A stretch of DNA of 64,000 bases. Source: Campylorhamphus procurvoides (Eukaryota > Chordata > Aves > Passeriformes > Dendrocolaptidae). Position 1 is the first letter of the stretch; each line of letters starts with the position of its first letter. A program made the position numbers and the translations under genes. Location: the NCBI GenBank assembly GCA_013396655.1, contig WBMV01000078.1, forward strand, positions 141,699-205,698, given 5' to 3'. Below, piece by piece: positions 24,259 to 39,646 of this stretch. Under the pieces are notes generated by a model. That model was given only the letters and a program-made list of their open reading frames with translations, was not told the DNA's origin and ran no database searches.

Positions 24259-27200
24259 GGGGAGCAGTGCTACTGTTAATGGTTTTCTGTAACAGGCTCC
24301 GGGCAAAAATGTTGATTGTGCCTCGGCTCGAGTGGGTCAGGGAGGATGGGTGGCCACCAGGGCTGAGCTTAGCACCGATGCCCATTGCAGGGGGCTCTGT
24401 GGAGGGCAGCACCACGGTCCCGTGGGTGAAAGGGACCATCCTGCACTGTCCTGCCATGTTTAACATCAAGACCCCAGCACCTGTGAACATTCAGAGGTGA
24501 TATCCCACCCTCTGCTAGGGAGCAGCTGCCAGCCTGGGTGTCCCACATCTGGAACACAGTATTTCCCCTTCTCACTTTCCCTTGGATTGCCATGGGATCT
24601 GCTACTTTTCCATTCTCCTGCTTCCCAGCTGACTAGTGATAACCTGGGCTGGCTGAAAGCTCACCCCAGAGATGGGTCTGGGCTGCTGCAGGTGATGGGC
24701 TGTTACCTGATGGTTAGGCAGCCATGGTGCTCCTTAGATGCCAACATCTCAATCAGCCTTATGGTCTGTGTGCTCATCCTCCCAAACAGGTGTTATCCAC
24801 TACACCAAGGCTGTGGGATTACAGAATTGATCAAAGAATTGATGAGCTGGAGACTCAAGATTCTTTGGGGTCATGGGACCTCTTGGGCAATGTAGTATAG
24901 GGAGTTCATGCCAAATCTCCTCTGCCTTAAGCCAGTGTTTGAGCATAGTCCTGAGGGCACAAATGGAAAAACACCTGGTGGTGCAGGACGAGGGGAAATA
25001 GTGTGTATGGACACATGGCACCAGAGGACACCCCATGCAGGATGCACAGCTCAGCCCAGCCCTGAGATGGTGTGAGGCTGTGAGTGATCCCACTGACCCA
25101 GCGTCACCAAGGATGAATCAGGCAGACATCTACACAATCCTGAAGCAAAGCCACCAAATCTGACCCCACAGCCTCCCTCAGGCAAGGACAATTCACCTGG
25201 AAATGCAGCAGCACTTCACTGCCCAGCCTAGAGCCTGCAGCTGCCTGCACAATCTGAAAGGTCACTTAGGGCAAACTTTGATGGCATCAAGTCAAAACAC
25301 ACAGCCCCAGGAAGGCTGTTCCTCTGTTTCTCTCTGAGGGATTTAATCTAGATCAAAGATGGTCAAACACAGAGATTTCCCAGCTTTTCTGCTGGGATCA
25401 ACCTCCCATGCATGCCTCGGCCCTGGGACCCTTGCTTCTTCTTTCACACAGGCAGGGGGGCCAGGAAAGACCAGGACTGTTTGAAGAGGATGGTTAATTC
25501 CTGAATGTGACAGCATTCATAGCAATGGGGCAGGTCTTTGGAGAAGAGCTTGACATGAACACCCAGACACGTAAAGCTGCACATGCTTCAGAGCAGCAAA
25601 GGCTGGTTTTGGCTGTGGAAACTCTTTGCTTTTCATTTTGGCCAAGACTTAAGGAAAGGAAGTGCCTTCTAAAGGGTTCCCTGGGGGTGAGAGAAGGATA
25701 CTGGGGTCACCCTTTTCCTAAAGCCATATCACCCACATTTTCCAAGCCCCCTGTTCTCCACTGTGCTGTGGCTATGGAGCCACTGTCACCTTCCTGTGGC
25801 ACATCTGTAACATCAGAGTCACTGCCAAAAACCACCCCGGGGCACAGCAATGACAACAAGCCAGCCCGGACCCAGGCAAGGGTGTTGACAACCTCTTTGA
25901 GAGCAGAAGAGGAGAAGGGGGTGTAAGGAAGCTCTGGGTGTCCCAGCAGCCTCCTTCTCCCTTGCCCTAGGCCACCACACACTCCTGTGCCTGCCAGGCT
26001 GATTTTATCGGAACCCTTTAATTGCCTAATCAGGGGCAATTAGTTCTGACTGCCCCTGGCACAGTCTTCGGATCTGGATCCTTTCAAAGGAGGGCTCGGA
26101 TGTGCAGACATTCCCAGGAGCCTGCAGGGTGAGTGGCAGTGCTGGCAATGGCAAAGTGGATGTTCAGAGATGGACTTGTGCCACTCAAGCCAAGGGATGG
26201 GCCACTTTGGCCCTAAAATTGCCCATCCCACCACTATGAGAGGAGGGGTCATTCTGTCCTGGATCTGAGCCTGGTTCATGACCACCCCTGCAGTGACAGC
26301 AAGGAGCATGACTGGGTGTTCACCTGGACATGGGGCACCTTGGGCATGGGCAGGAACTGGGTCATGTCCCCTGAAATCCTGAAGCCAGCCATGAGCAGGT
26401 TCTCATACCAAAATATCCTGGAGTCAGACCTATAGCTTAAATCTGACCTGCCAGGGACACTGTTCAGCTCATGTCCACTGTTCGCCCTTCTGCCCATCAC
26501 ATGGGAAGGGTCTCTGGATGTATGACCCTGTTCTGTGTCTGGAAATAGGGAAAGCTGGTCCAGGCCAGCCCCATGCCAGGGACCACGTGCTAATGGTGTG
26601 GAGAGGCTGGCTTGGCTCCCGTGGGACAGGGTGGTGACATTGTGACAATGCCACGTGGTGTGGCTGCTTCTCGGGTCACACTTGAGGTGACTTCTCACTG
26701 CTGTGGGACAGAGCTGGAAAAGCTGCTTGCCCTGGGCTGGGAGATTAACGATGTGGAGGCAGGGTGACAGGCCTAATCCCTTCATCTAAAGGTTTTTCTT
26801 CCTTTTTTGATATGATCCCACTTCCCTGAGGTCCAGCTGCTGCACTACACTTTGACCGAGTGTCTCCCTGGGAGACCTGCTCCAGGCTTCAGCTGCAGTC
26901 CATGAATTTTGCCCAAGTGCTGCAGAGAGGAGATTGCATTTCTTTTAAGGAAACTGCATTTCCTCCGGTTACAGCAACTGGCTGGGAGCAAGGAGTCCTG
27001 GATTTTAATCTGGCCTCTGCTTTTGAGTCTTGGATGGTGCTCTGAGCCAAACCTCTGATCCTGCTGTGGTTCATTTTCAGGCGCGTGTGCCCCAGAAACC
27101 TTTTCTTTTTTTAAAATTAATTTTTCATACAGAATTCTTTTGCTTGATGGATGTAGTGAGAAACTATTTCCCAAACAGGAAAGACCTCCCTCCCCCTCCT

Positions 27201-30200
27201 CTCTCCCATGGATGTTTTTAATAACAACATCAATTGTCTGCAAACAACTTATTCCTTTCTGACCTCAAAACAACTCCTGGTTAGTGCATTCCAGCATAGC
27301 CACAAAATGAGTCCAAGTGACTTCACAGGGCCCAGTAAGAGGCTTTCCATCACAATGCCCAGTCAGTGAAGGGCCTGATTCCTGCAGATGGGAACTGCCT
27401 TGGCTTTGCTGAGGGATGAGGATGCTGACCAGCTTGGAAATACACCCCTAGCACTGGGGCTGGGATGCTGCACTGCCAGAGATTTTGAACTTCAGCTGCT
27501 CCCTTTTCCCCAGGTCCCCATCTGTGAGGACACCCTTGCTTTACCCTGGAGCCCCTGTGAGTGCTTTGGGCTGAGATGCATTTCTGCTGTGGGCACTGGG
27601 CTCCTCGTGGCCTGAGCCAGCTGTACATGGCATGAGCAGGAGGTGAGACCTCCCAGATGTCTTGCTGATGCACTGGGCAGATAAAGGAGCAGTTATGGTG
27701 AGGTGACAAAGGGGTTGGGACACTGAAGCCCTCCAGTTACACCCTCAAGGAGGGGTGTGTCCCCCACCATGCTGCAAGCTATGCCACCCACAGCCCACAG
27801 AGCTTAAATGTACCAGTGCAGACAGAGACCAGCATTTAAAGCCAGCTTTGACCCAGGAAGAGGGCATTTTGGGGTCATCTTTCATTTCCATCCCTGACTT
27901 CAACAGAAATCACGACAAAATAGTGCTGAGGATGGGTGAGATGATGCTCTCACCATCACCTCCCATGGTGGCACCTCTGGTCCTGCCCTTGAATAGGTCA
28001 AACATCTGCTGTGCCCCTGGAGCAGCCAGACTTGCTCTGCCCCAGCAGCCTCACGAGTGCCCCTGGTTTACAGGCTCCTCTCTGGGCATCCCATATTCAC
28101 AGCTGTTCCAGCCAAATTTCCACATTTGCAGTCCTGCACAGCCAGACCACAGGGATCACCATAGGACCCAGACCCACCGGCCCTGAGACTGCAGGATCCC
28201 AACCTGGCTGGGGACATTTTCCAGCCAAACAAATTATCAATTGATTAAAGCAGTTTGGGACCAGCTGGAACTGCTCACGAAGTCATGGTGATCAAGCTGT
28301 ACAGAAAGGCTGATTTTCCTGTTAGGTCATTGGAAATACCCATCTGGGCAATTTTGAAATGCAATATTTTGGTTTTCCGGTGTGAAAGGGCACTGCAAAG
28401 CTGAGGTCACCTCAAGGCAACCAGAGGAGGGATATCAAGCCACAGAGAATCAAACCAAAGGGAGGTTTGGTGTGGGGGATCAGATAAAATATTTCTATGG
28501 CCTGAAATCCTGGAAGGAAGGGGGAAGGGAAGTATGCAGGACAGCAGATGCTTTGGCAAGGAAAAGGAAACAGGCTTGAGCTCAAGCCCACCTCCGGACA
28601 GAAAAGCTTTTGCAGTTCCCAGCTTGGCCCGAGCCACGGCACTCGCCCACTCCCAACTCCCCTCCACAGGCACACGGGGCCACAGAGCTGTGCCCTGGGA
28701 TAGGAGACCCCTCCACACTGGAGACAACCACCCAACACCCACCCTTTCCAGCCCAGAGCCTGAGCTGCCTGAAGCAAACCCCTATCGCTGTGTTTGCTCA
28801 CCCCACCCCAAACCTGGAGGTCTTGGAGACATCCAGGTACATATTAACTCCAAAAAGCCTGATTACAGCAGGGGTTGATGTGCAAAATCTCTCCCACAGA
28901 AGCTTTTCTAGCTGGGTTTCCAGCTCAGGTGCCATGCAGGCCACCACCATCTCCATGGGGAAGTCCAGCTGTGTCCCCAGGGGTGATGGGTGCCTCTGTC
29001 CACTGGGCCAGGTCCCACCCCACTGGTCACAGCTTCAGAGCCAAGTGGGACAACCCTCCCCACCCCTCACCCACCCCAGATCAGCTCAGGGTGCTCCTGT
29101 GCACATCAGTTCTCTTGCCTTGTCTTCCTTTGGGCAACTGGTTTTCCAAGTCAAACCTCTGAAGTGTCTGTGGTTTGCCCATTGCTGAACACAAGGCTTT
29201 TAAGTGCTTGTTTGCCATGGTTTGTATCTCTGGCACAAAGCTCGCTGGAAATAACCCTGAGCTGGAGCCTGATCACCACGGCAGGAAATAAACATAATTT
29301 TGTAAGTGTTAACAGACAGCAGAGCATCGGCAGGAACACGAGGCATTTCCTAGGAACCCAGATGTTTGTAAACCAGCGGGCTGGGCCTCCCTGACGCTGA
29401 TGTCAGGGAATGCTCAGGGCCTTAAGGGATATTCCTACATTAGGAAACAATGTCTCCAAACCCCACAAAAACAGGGACTCCAGGGTTGAGAGGAGGAAAA
29501 CGAACCTGTGACACCCACCAAAGTGTCACCTTGCTGTCAGACTCAGAGGGGCAGAAAAAAGCAGGAGAAAAGGCCAGACTAGCAAGGAGAGGCTGAGATG
29601 CCAAGGGGACATGGCTCTCAGCCCTCCCTTAGTGGTGGGAGCTCTTTTAAGTTCTTACAGGCTTGACTTTGGCCCCCAGCGTTTTCTGGCTGCCATGTAG
29701 GGTGTTGGATTGAGGTCCTGGAACTCAGCAGTGGGATGGTTGCTGAATCCACTTGGAAAACAAATGTGTTTTCACCTGAAAGGCCTGTGAACTTCCAGTC
29801 ACAAGCCGAGAAACAACCTCATCCTCACCAGGGCAAACATTGCCTCTTTTGAAACCTGGCTTGGATCATTAGCCCAAAGCTCCCTCTGATGTTCCTTCCC
29901 CCAGGAGTTTAAGTCTTCTCCACCTATGGCCAAGCACGCTCCCTCCAAGGGAGTAAAGCTTTCTTCTCCCTTTGAAAACAGCCCAGCAGATTCTTTCCAG
30001 CGGCACCATTTCAGGGAGTGCAAGTGAGAAGGGTTTATTTACTGCTCCTGCTGACAAGCTAAACTAAACGGACACTTGTAATCTGAAATCAGAGTATCTG
30101 CTGCAGCCTGGCACCGAGGCAGCTGTGGGTGAGAGCTGAACTGGTGCCACCAGCTGAGATCTGGGCATATCTCTGTTATATGGCACATCCAGCCCTTCCT

Positions 30201-33200
30201 GGGATGCTTCCCTGCTCCCTCCGACCGGCATGCTGGGGCTGGCAGCACGTGTGTGTTTGCCTCTGAAGGGGAGACATAAATCAAGTGGTGTTTCAAATGC
30301 AACTTCAGAGCCCTTCCCCAGGATGGGACAGGGATGTTTATGCCCAGGGAACAGTGTGGGGCTGGCAGAGCTGCAGCACAGCTACTCACTGCTGGCTGCT
30401 GCTTGGTAGTTGTCCACACTGCTGGTCTCTGGGGTACAGTTTTCCCTGGATTTAAGTTGGTGGCACACAGCAGACCTCTCCAGCCACACAGCTCATCCCA
30501 GGAGCCGTTCCTGCTGATGGACCAGACTGCTGTGGGGGCAGTTCGGAGCTGGAACTGTAGCCAGAGGGGCTGGAGTACCCTGAGTGTCCTCGGGATGGGA
30601 GACCATGCAGAAGTCCTGCCCATGCCTTGATGCCTTCCTGGGTGATAGAGGGTATTTATTCAGCAGCAGCATGGACACAGGCAGGTCCTTTCCCCTCTGT
30701 TTGGACAGCTGCATGGAGAGTGTCCCAGCTGAGAAACAAGACTTTGGTGTCATTTTTGAAACTTCTGCTGGGTTATTTATCACTGGTTCCAGTCTTGGAT
30801 CCATTCATTGTGTGACTGTGGCCAGCAGTGCGTGGGCAGGAGAAATGCCCCAGGGACAGTGAAACCACAGCCTGAGCAGCGCTGGCTGAGGGGGGGGCAG
30901 GAGCTTCCCTCTGTGTCGAGCAGGTGGCTGCTCTCCATCATCACCAGCTCAGCGAGAGAGTTCAGACATAGATACTGCCCCAAACAGGCCATTTTTACTT
31001 TGGGGAGCTTTTTGAAGGATTGAGGACTAGGGAGCACCAGCCCCAAGCATGGGTGGTGTTGCTCACCCATCTTGCTGGCTCAGAAGATGCTGCAGAGCTA
31101 CAAGGACTTTGCATGTGCATTGCCCTAAGGATGTGAGATATGTGCTTCTAGGAAGGTTTCATCAGCAATAAACTCTAGAAAACAACCTTTGTAGGTGCTG
31201 ACACTCAGCTCACACTTTTAATAAACTGAGAAACTATTATTTCAGGCAAAACAGCCCCAAATAAACATCATTCAAACTGAAGATCAGGGACTCTGCCCAG
31301 ACGCAACAAGCATTTCTTTCAGAATGGCTAAATTTGAGAAGGATGGCTGTGGGTCTGGATGCTCAGTTGGTCCATGAGAGAGGGAGCTTTGAGCTTTTCC
31401 CACCCTGTGATGGCCCTTTGGAGTGCTCTATCAGCTCCAGCAACACAGGGAATGGAGAACTGCCTGCCTTTGCCAACCCAGAGTCCTCAGGGTGTCTCCA
31501 CTGCAGCTTGTAGGACCCAGAGACACTGCATCTGGGGCCACAACAACATGGACAGAGACACAGTCCATAAGACCTGGCCCTATACCATGACGCTCTCCAG
31601 CATTTATCCTTTCATCCTTAACAATATCCTCATCAGGAAACAGGGAAGGAGTGGTTTTTGCATCTGACCATACAGATCTTTAACTCAGTCCCATCAGCCT
31701 TCAACCTTAGTCTTTACACAATTCTCTTTCCCTTGAACAATGCAAAAGATAGTTTCATTCAGAGGGGTCTTAGGCTCGGCTTCGTGTCTGCGTCCCACTC
31801 TGGGCCTCACCACACCGAGCTGCCCCTTGACTTCAGCCACGACTCCAAAGCCTTTGCTAACAAACGCAGGCAGTGCTGGCCCCGTGTGCCCAACACATCC
31901 CTCTGCTCCAGGCAATTGTTCAGCCCAGATCCTGCCCGCATCGTTTTTAACCTTCTACAACTCTGGCTCTGGCAGAACTAAGGCTGCTCGGTGGGTAGCC
32001 TATTCCAACCAGCGCTCCCTTCTATTTGCCTCTCCAGGTGGTAACAGGCTGAAAAGCGCCTGTAATCCCCCTGAATGAACCACACAGCACAGAAACAAAG
32101 TCGAAGTCTATTGTATTATGTTCATCCCCTTTTAACACGGGCTGGTTCAGCCACCCAAGATAAAGTAGGCAAGGATCTCACAGCTCGCTGTGCCAGGAAA
32201 GGTCCACCAGATTCTCCCACGGGCCCAAGGGGTTTGTCTGCCAAACTGATGGTGCTCTTGACACCCCTTTTTAACTGGATCGAGGAAAAAAGTCTCCTGT
32301 CTCATGTCCTTCCACAACTTTTTCTTTCATCACATTTTTGGCAAAATTCAATCTGATTTTCCTTCCAGCCTTAGTTGGATTCCCTATTTAACCAGAAAAG
32401 CTCCCTTTAGGACAGCAGTGCATCTCCATGGCTACAAATGAGAGACACCTTGTGCCTCAGGCTTCCTCTGAAAGACACCATCCTATGGCTATGGACTCGA
32501 CTGACCCACCCAGACACGTCTCTAATCTCAAGGTCAATGATGAGCTGTTTGAAACAGTTCACTCAGCGGGGAGTGCAATACATTCCCTATGCCAAGCATC
32601 ACATTTATTTCTTATTTCTTCAGTTCAGGTTTTCTACAAAGATTTTAGCCAGGAAACTCTTGATAATCCTTGGCTCATAGATTTATTTTGTGGATCTGAT
32701 GCTCCGCACCCTCCCAAGACCCCTGAAATGACTGAAGGACCCTTGGCAGACCTGACTGCTGCCCTGGGGCTCAGAGGCTGCACTGACACTACTCCCAGTG
32801 TGAGCTGAGAGTGCAGAGGCAAAAAGGCAGAGCTGAGCCCCAGCCCCAGAGGTGCACATTGGCTGCCTCACAGAGAGGTGATTCTGAGTATGGAGGTGGC
32901 CACACAGTGAATCCAGCTCCTGCTGCATTCACCTGCCCTGCTTGGATAGGAACTCTGCAGTGTGACAGCCAAAAGAGAGCTCTGTGCTCTCTCCTGGTGT
33001 GTCTCTGTTAGGGGTGACCCCTTCTTGCTGCCCACAGCAACAGCCCCTCATGATGCTCCATCCAACCATGCTCATGAGGACTCACACTGCTGAGTAGCCA
33101 AGTCAAGGATGCCCCACACCTCCATGTCCAGCTCCTACTTATTTTCAACATCTGTAAGTGGTGAAAGCCCTGATGGAGCAAAATTGGCTGCGGAGCATCC

Positions 33201-36200
33201 TCTGTGCTGGAGCCCAAATTCTGCTCAAACTCCTACCAGGGCAGTGCTGGGAATGCTCCCACTTGGCTTGTCTGTAGGGGATCCTGTGAGCTACCAATGT
33301 GGGAGTGACAGGTGTCAGGAGGGAGAAGATCAGGGTAGCTGCTGGACTCAACATCAGCTGGAAGTGTCCTGGGTGTACCCTGGCTGGACCCTGCGTTGGC
33401 AGCTCAGGAGCCAGGATGGGCTGTGCCTGCTGACACCAGACGAGTTCCGAGCCCCAGCAGCATGGACTGCTCTGTCCTGCCCTTCACGTGTCTCCCTGTC
33501 CCTGTCCCCACCATGGATGAGCCACAGCTTTGCCTCCCTGACCCAAAGCTGCTCAGGCCAAAACGAACAAGACCTCACCGAGGGAGCAGCCATGAGCTGT
33601 GTTCAGTGCACAACTCTGTTCAGCTGAAAACAACTGCCCTCTGCCAGTCCAAATACAGCTCCCCTTTCCTTACTTATATAACATGGTAACCTTCTTTCAA
33701 CAAATTCCCTTTATTCCTGGCCCAACAAAGCATTACAAGCCCTTATGTTTCTTGGCCACTGTGGCCAAGACCCTTGGAGAAAAGCAAAGTGGTTCAGTCA
33801 GTGCTGGGTGCTCCTTGCTGGAGCCTGTCCAGGCTTGGGTCACCCGCTCTGTGCATGAAGGACTGGATGTTTGCTAAGGGCAGGAGGAGCTGGCAGGATG
33901 TGGGAACTTTCTTCTGACAGTTCTCTGCCTTGTGTCACTGCGGAACTGGATGCAAGAGGAGAAATGTTAGCACAGCTCAGGCTGATCAGCATCTCCTGGT
34001 CACAGTCTGCCCTCCATCCAGCACACTTTAGATGGCCACAGGCATGTCCTTGACCCAGCCTGGGAACATCCCTGGTTCTTCTTTTCTCCAGCTGGACAGG
34101 GGTTTCCAATAGAATGGGGCAGAATAAGATTTCTGCTTTGGGTTCTCACAATGCTTAAACTGGACCTGCATCCAGGAGCTTCACCAGAAGTCAGGTTTGG
34201 CTTGTCAGAAAAGTAGTGGAGAAGGTTTTGGGGCAAAGGTAGAGTTTCCATTGTCAAACCCAGGCAGTGATGCGGAGGGGGAATGACGTGAGAGCCAAGG
34301 AGGTCCATCTTGGTCCCGTTTGCTGGGGATCAGTGCCTGCTAAGCCAATGGCCGGTTTGTGAAGTCAGCTGTTGTTTGAAAAGGCGTCTCATTAGCCCAG
34401 CGTTTTCCAAGAACATCAGAGTTTTGGCAGGGGCCAAGCAGCAGTCTGAGGTTAACAAAACAACCTGGTGTAGACAGGCGTTCCGGTGCCTTGGAGAAGT
34501 CCACAGTCAGCAGCTCAGTTTGTGCCACGGGATCTGTGTGGATGCCAAGGATGTCCACTCCTCATGTCCCTGAGCTCTTCCGGAGGCCGGGAACAGCCCA
34601 TGTCCGCAGGAGGACAGTCCATGAGATGCACGTGGAGAACAAAACCTCCTAGTCCTGCTGAGGAGACAGCAGTTCCCTGGCTCCTGCAGGCATTTCTCCA
34701 CTACAAATGAGCAGTGGAGCCAAGAGCAACCTGTGCGACGTCCAACGCGCCGTCTCCTTCAGCCGTACTCTGCCTGCAAGAGCAGCCAGAGTCTCAGGGG
34801 ACAAGACCAGCTGGAAATGTCATTAGCATGTGTCACCTCTGCCTGCTTGGAAGGATTAATCAGAATGAGGAGCTCACTTTTAACGAGCCTTTTCATGGTG
34901 CGTTACCAGGGGAGAAAAAAAACACCACCACCACCTTCCCCACCAAACGAAACAGATTTTCCAATAAAATTTATAGAGCATGAAAAGGGCTTCTGGCGCT
35001 GGGGTTCAGAGGTGGCTGGCCCTGTGCATGTGGAGGCACCACCCTCCTCCTCCTTGGATCAAAACTAAACAAACAGGCAGAAAAATTCCAGGAGCAGATA
35101 AGTGAAGTCACGTCCTTCGCTGGAACAAGCGAGGAGATGGTGTTGGTAAAGTGACCCTTGGCTGGACAAATTGAACCCTCTGAGCCTTCTGGGGTCTTCA
35201 GGGCAGGCACTCATCCACCACCATGGCCACACAGCTCAGCTCCTCCAGGAGCACCCCCAGATTTCCCTGGGTGCCAGAGGCTGACTCCCAAGCTTTCCTT
35301 GCATTGAAGTGGAGCTTAGAAACCTCAACCCAAGCTGTGCCATGCTGTGTGTAGGCAGAAGATGCTCATTGTGCAGAGCTTGTACATGGTATGCTAAGTG
35401 GACAAGGTGGAAGCCCACATGCCTTACAGTCTGTGGTTCAGTAGCCATATTACATTCCAGCTAGCCACCCCAAATTCCCTTTCAGAGCCACAAGGGTGAA
35501 GCAGCCTCCTCCAAGGGTGCTGCACCTCACCCTTGGGTGGGTGTCTAAGGGGTACAGCAAGCAATTCCCACTGCTCTGGGTGAGATGCTCAGACTCAATA
35601 TCCCCCTTTCAGCCCTGGATAAGGGGCAGGAGTGTCCCCAGGTTGTCATTCACCTGGGCTGAAAGTGTGAGGTGACAGGGATCACCCTGTGACAGGCATT
35701 TCCCAGCTGGCTCTGTCCAGCCTCAGAGCAGAGCGGCCCTGTGCAGGACCTTGGGAGCCAGCATCCCCTTGTGGGTGAGGGATGGGCCACAGGGCGATGG
35801 AGACTGGGGAAGGGGGAGCAGCATTTCCATGCCCAGCCAAGAGAACAAATTATTCTTGGATAGTCCACCCTTCCCTCCAGTCACGAGTAATCCTTGCAAC
35901 CATGACAGCCACTTCTCTCTGCCCCGGAGAACTGTATAAATCAGAGCAGAACAAAAGTTCTTTGCTGGGAGCTGGGCATGTGCACTGCCTTTCAAAGGGG
36001 AGGCACATTTCTCTATAGATCTGCATTCTCCAGGGACTGCAACTCTGACAGCAGAGAGATTAAGCAAAACAACCCACTCAACCTTCCCTTCTCCAACATC
36101 TCTCCATGGGTGGAACAAACCCATCACAGTCAAACCACAGGGCAGGGCCATAATTCACACTTGTTCCTTTGCCTCTTAGTTGTTTAATGGCCTATTTTTC

Positions 36201-37207
36201 CTACTTAATGTTTTCAAAGTTTTGAGTAATAATTACATAGAATACAGCCTCCTTTGGCATTAGAGCTGGAAAACTTGGAAATAACGAGGAAAAGCAAACC
36301 AAATGTACCAATTATTAGAGTCCTCTGGGAACCTGCAGAGCTGTAGTGAGCTGTATCCAAACCTTCATCAGAGCCATTCAAACTGCATTCCTCGCTGGAG
36401 TGGTAAACACGCACACACCGACCCTTGCCCACCCACCCTGAGTGAAAAGGTTTAAATCAACCCAAAAATACCAGGAAAACTTTTTAAGTTAAAGCAACCA
36501 CAGGTCCTTTTGTTACTGGCAATACCACAGGTTGCAGATCCCCCCAGGACAGCACTGCTGATGGTGTCCCTCACTCACAGCATCACCAGTCAGGTAATAC
36601 AGCGAGCACTGAATCCCTCTGGTGCTCTCACAGACCACGATGTGTTTTCTTGGAACTCTTCTAAGCAATCAAGGCAGCAAAATCTTTCTTTTCGACTTGT
36701 ATTTGCACCAGTGGAGACCTGGCTCAGGCCCACACCGGCTGAACAAGGGACTGAAAATCAGAGTCATGGGGAGTTTAAGCCCTTTCTGCTCTTCAGGGGT
36801 TTCTTGGCAATGGGTTGTTTTTCTGTGAGCTCCTAATTATACAGCTATTTGCATGGACAAATTTTGGCTTCTGGGTTGTGCCCTGTGTGCCCACTTCAAG
36901 GCTTGGATATTGGTGAGGTGTGGGACTGTGACCTCTGCCAGCTGCTGTGTCTCTTCACCTGCTCCAAGGCCAGCAGGAGAAGCTCTTGGTGCACTCTGTG
37001 CCCATTACCCCACCACTAACCTCCCTCACATCTCCTGCAGAAGACTATCCTGGAGCTGGGGACCAGGCCCCACCTTGCTCATGTTGGAGAGGGATGAATA
37101 TTTCTTATGTGGCAGCTCTCTGGAGAGGGGACATGGCACTGTGGGCAAGGGACACTCCAAAGGTCTCCTGAGCCACCTTGCAGGCACCCAGTAATTCAAT
37201 CACCCTC

Positions 37208-37245
37208 AGGCACAGCAGAACCAGGCACAGCAGAACCAGGCACAG
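37208..37245. repeat. 15-bp tandem repeat, 2.5 copies
   Basis: AGGCACAGCAGAACC occurs twice in perfect tandem, followed by AGGCACAG. Confidence 0.8.
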
Positions 37246-37686
37246 ACTCTTCCTCCATCTCAGATGAACTGAACTGAAAACCTGGCCTGGAAATGTCTTT
37301 GAAGGAAAAGGAAGTATTCCAGAGTAAAAAATGAACAACAACCACATATGAACATCATTAGTCATACAAAGAAGTGCCATCCCCAAAATCTGTGCCAAGA
37401 AACCTACTGCTATGATGTTCCTCTGCATAGGAAATAACAAGGAATTGTGCAACTGCAGTTGTTGTCAGAGCATATAACCCGAGCTGGGAAGTGGAGTTGT
37501 GGCTTTTGCCAACGTGCCTGGGTGTCAAACCCAAAACTGATTACACAGTGTGTGTGCTTGAGACAGAAATCACACACTGACCTGCCTGTTGGAGCCTCTT
37601 GGAGAAAGCATTTTCATTTTTCCAATGAAAAACATCTAAATGTAGTAGAAACATTCAGATTTAAATGGTTTCATTTGGGGTTTTGA

Positions 37687-37738
37687 AAGCCAAGCCAAGC
37701 CAAGCCAGAAGTTTGGGTTTAAACAAAAAAAAAAAAAA
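37687..37738. repeat. (AAGCC)n microsatellite and nearby A-run
   Basis: About four AAGCC units at 37687-37707 are followed, after 18 bases, by an uninterrupted run of 14 A at 37725-37738. Confidence 0.8.
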
Positions 37739-38212
37739 GGAAATATTTCTCCCCTGTTTTGAATTGCCTTCCTTCAGATAATAAAAACCTTCATGGAAAG
37801 GGAAGAGTTTCCTTCAAACATTCACATCCAAGCTGGGACAGTAAACTGAAAAGAGCTGGATGTTTTTAAACAGCTCTCTATTAGCAGCAATGTAAATTCT
37901 TTCCCAAGAGCATCGGGACTTAATCTCTCCTTTTTTCTTGCCATCACTCCACTAACATACAGGATAGTTTTAGGGTGCCTGGTTTGAAGCTGAATTGCCT
38001 CCAGATGGTTTCCAGGGGGGTTGAGCACTCCCTTTTCCTGCCCATCCTGCCCATGGTCTGGGTTGGGAGCATCCAAGCTGGTATTTGCCTGGCAGTGTTT
38101 TGCTTCCTTTCTCATGGCTGTATCCAATAACCTCTCCCACAGGCAGAGGAGCCTGACTGAGGGTCTGGATCGCCCCAAAATTTGGATACACACACAAAGA
38201 GTAAAAAACACC

Positions 38213-38300
38213 CTGCTCCACAGTGTCTCCAGCCTGCAAAATGGGGATAAATACTATTTACTCTCTGCAAGCTGTGCATGAAAAATGATAAAATGAGGAT
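38213..38300 (+). mobile_element. MIR-like SINE fragment
   Basis: CTCCAGCCTGCAAAATGGGG followed by ATAAATACTATTTACTCTC resembles the central MIR segment (CATCTGTAAAATGGGGATAATAATA…CTACCTC). The GATAAAATGAGGATAAA end resembles the following GAGGATTAAATGAG region with rearrangement. The divergence is high. Confidence 0.4.
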
Positions 38301-39646
38301 AAATCTCTTTCTCTTCTTTTCCCATCTTTTTAATGCGGGGAAGTTAAAACTCCTGAGCCCTAGGGATTGCCCTTATTTTCTCTTTTATGATATTTACTAA
38401 AGACTTAAAGATGGGAAGAGGCAGAAGCCTATGGAGTGTATGGGCTGAGATGAAAAGGTCCCGGATCCCCAGCGGGATAGGAAGGCTTCCAACAGGAGGC
38501 ACAAGCTGCTTGGCTTTGTTTCTCAATTCAAACATGGTACCATGCACAAAAGGAGGTGAATAATATTGCTCTCCCAGGCAGTGAGCCCACGCCTCACTGC
38601 TGGCCATAATCATAATAATTCCAAACAAAAAAGGATGCCAGCAAGAAAAATGATTTGGGATTAAGGGTTCCCATGTCCCACCTGCTGGCTTAGGGTATTC
38701 TTCTGCTGAATAGACCTTCAGCTCTCCCAGACTTTGGGCACCCTGGGGCAGCGTCCATCCCTTTCCGGGCCACCATTGACATACTGTGGGATCAAAATGC
38801 CTAAGGAAAGATTCCTGGGGAGCTGATCACATGAATAAAAGGGCAACCAGTCAATGACTCCATGACAGCACAAACACTGGGGTTGTGGGGAAGGGACAGC
38901 TCAGGTTTTCCTGAGAGGCAGAGGTTGGGGGCAATGGGCAGCACAATGCATGTTAATGCCTGAGCTGACCAGTGCTGGGCAGCTCAATGCCACCCCAGGA
39001 ACTCCCTGTAATCTGCCATTATATCCCTCCTTTGACATGGCTTTCCTCTGCTTAACGTTCCTCTTTGGGCTTTGCTCCAGAGGAACAAGGCTGAGCTGGC
39101 CAGCCCTTTCCCCAGTCCCAAGGTGTGAGGACAATACTCAATTTTCCCCCTAACAGCACAAACACAATGAGAGAGTCAAACTCCCCTTACATGTCAATAG
39201 AGCATCTAAACCCAAGCCTTTCCTCCCACAGTCACCCCTTGAATCACAAAAACCTCTATGGTCCACTGCATCCCAGTGTGAGGAGCTCCATAGCTTGCTC
39301 CCAGTGCTGGAGGAGCAGAGGAATGATATCCTTACATTTGCCTTGGATCAGGATTCTATTGGCTCCATTCATCCCCTCCTGCACAAAGTCCCACCCGTTC
39401 TCACAGAGCATCCCATTCTATCAGCATCCACCCACCCCTGTGTCCCACTCCAGGTGCTGGTAGGGCACATGGGCTCAAAGGTACAGAAATGACCTCCCCA
39501 GCCACAGACTCCTCCTGCTCCACCCACTGCACAGACTGGGCTTTGCCCCGTGGGTTGAAGGGCTGAGAAACCCTCTCTGCCACCCAGGTTCAAATCCTGC
39601 TGTAGGGGCAGGACAAGCAGCTACTCCCAGGCCTCCACCACAGCCA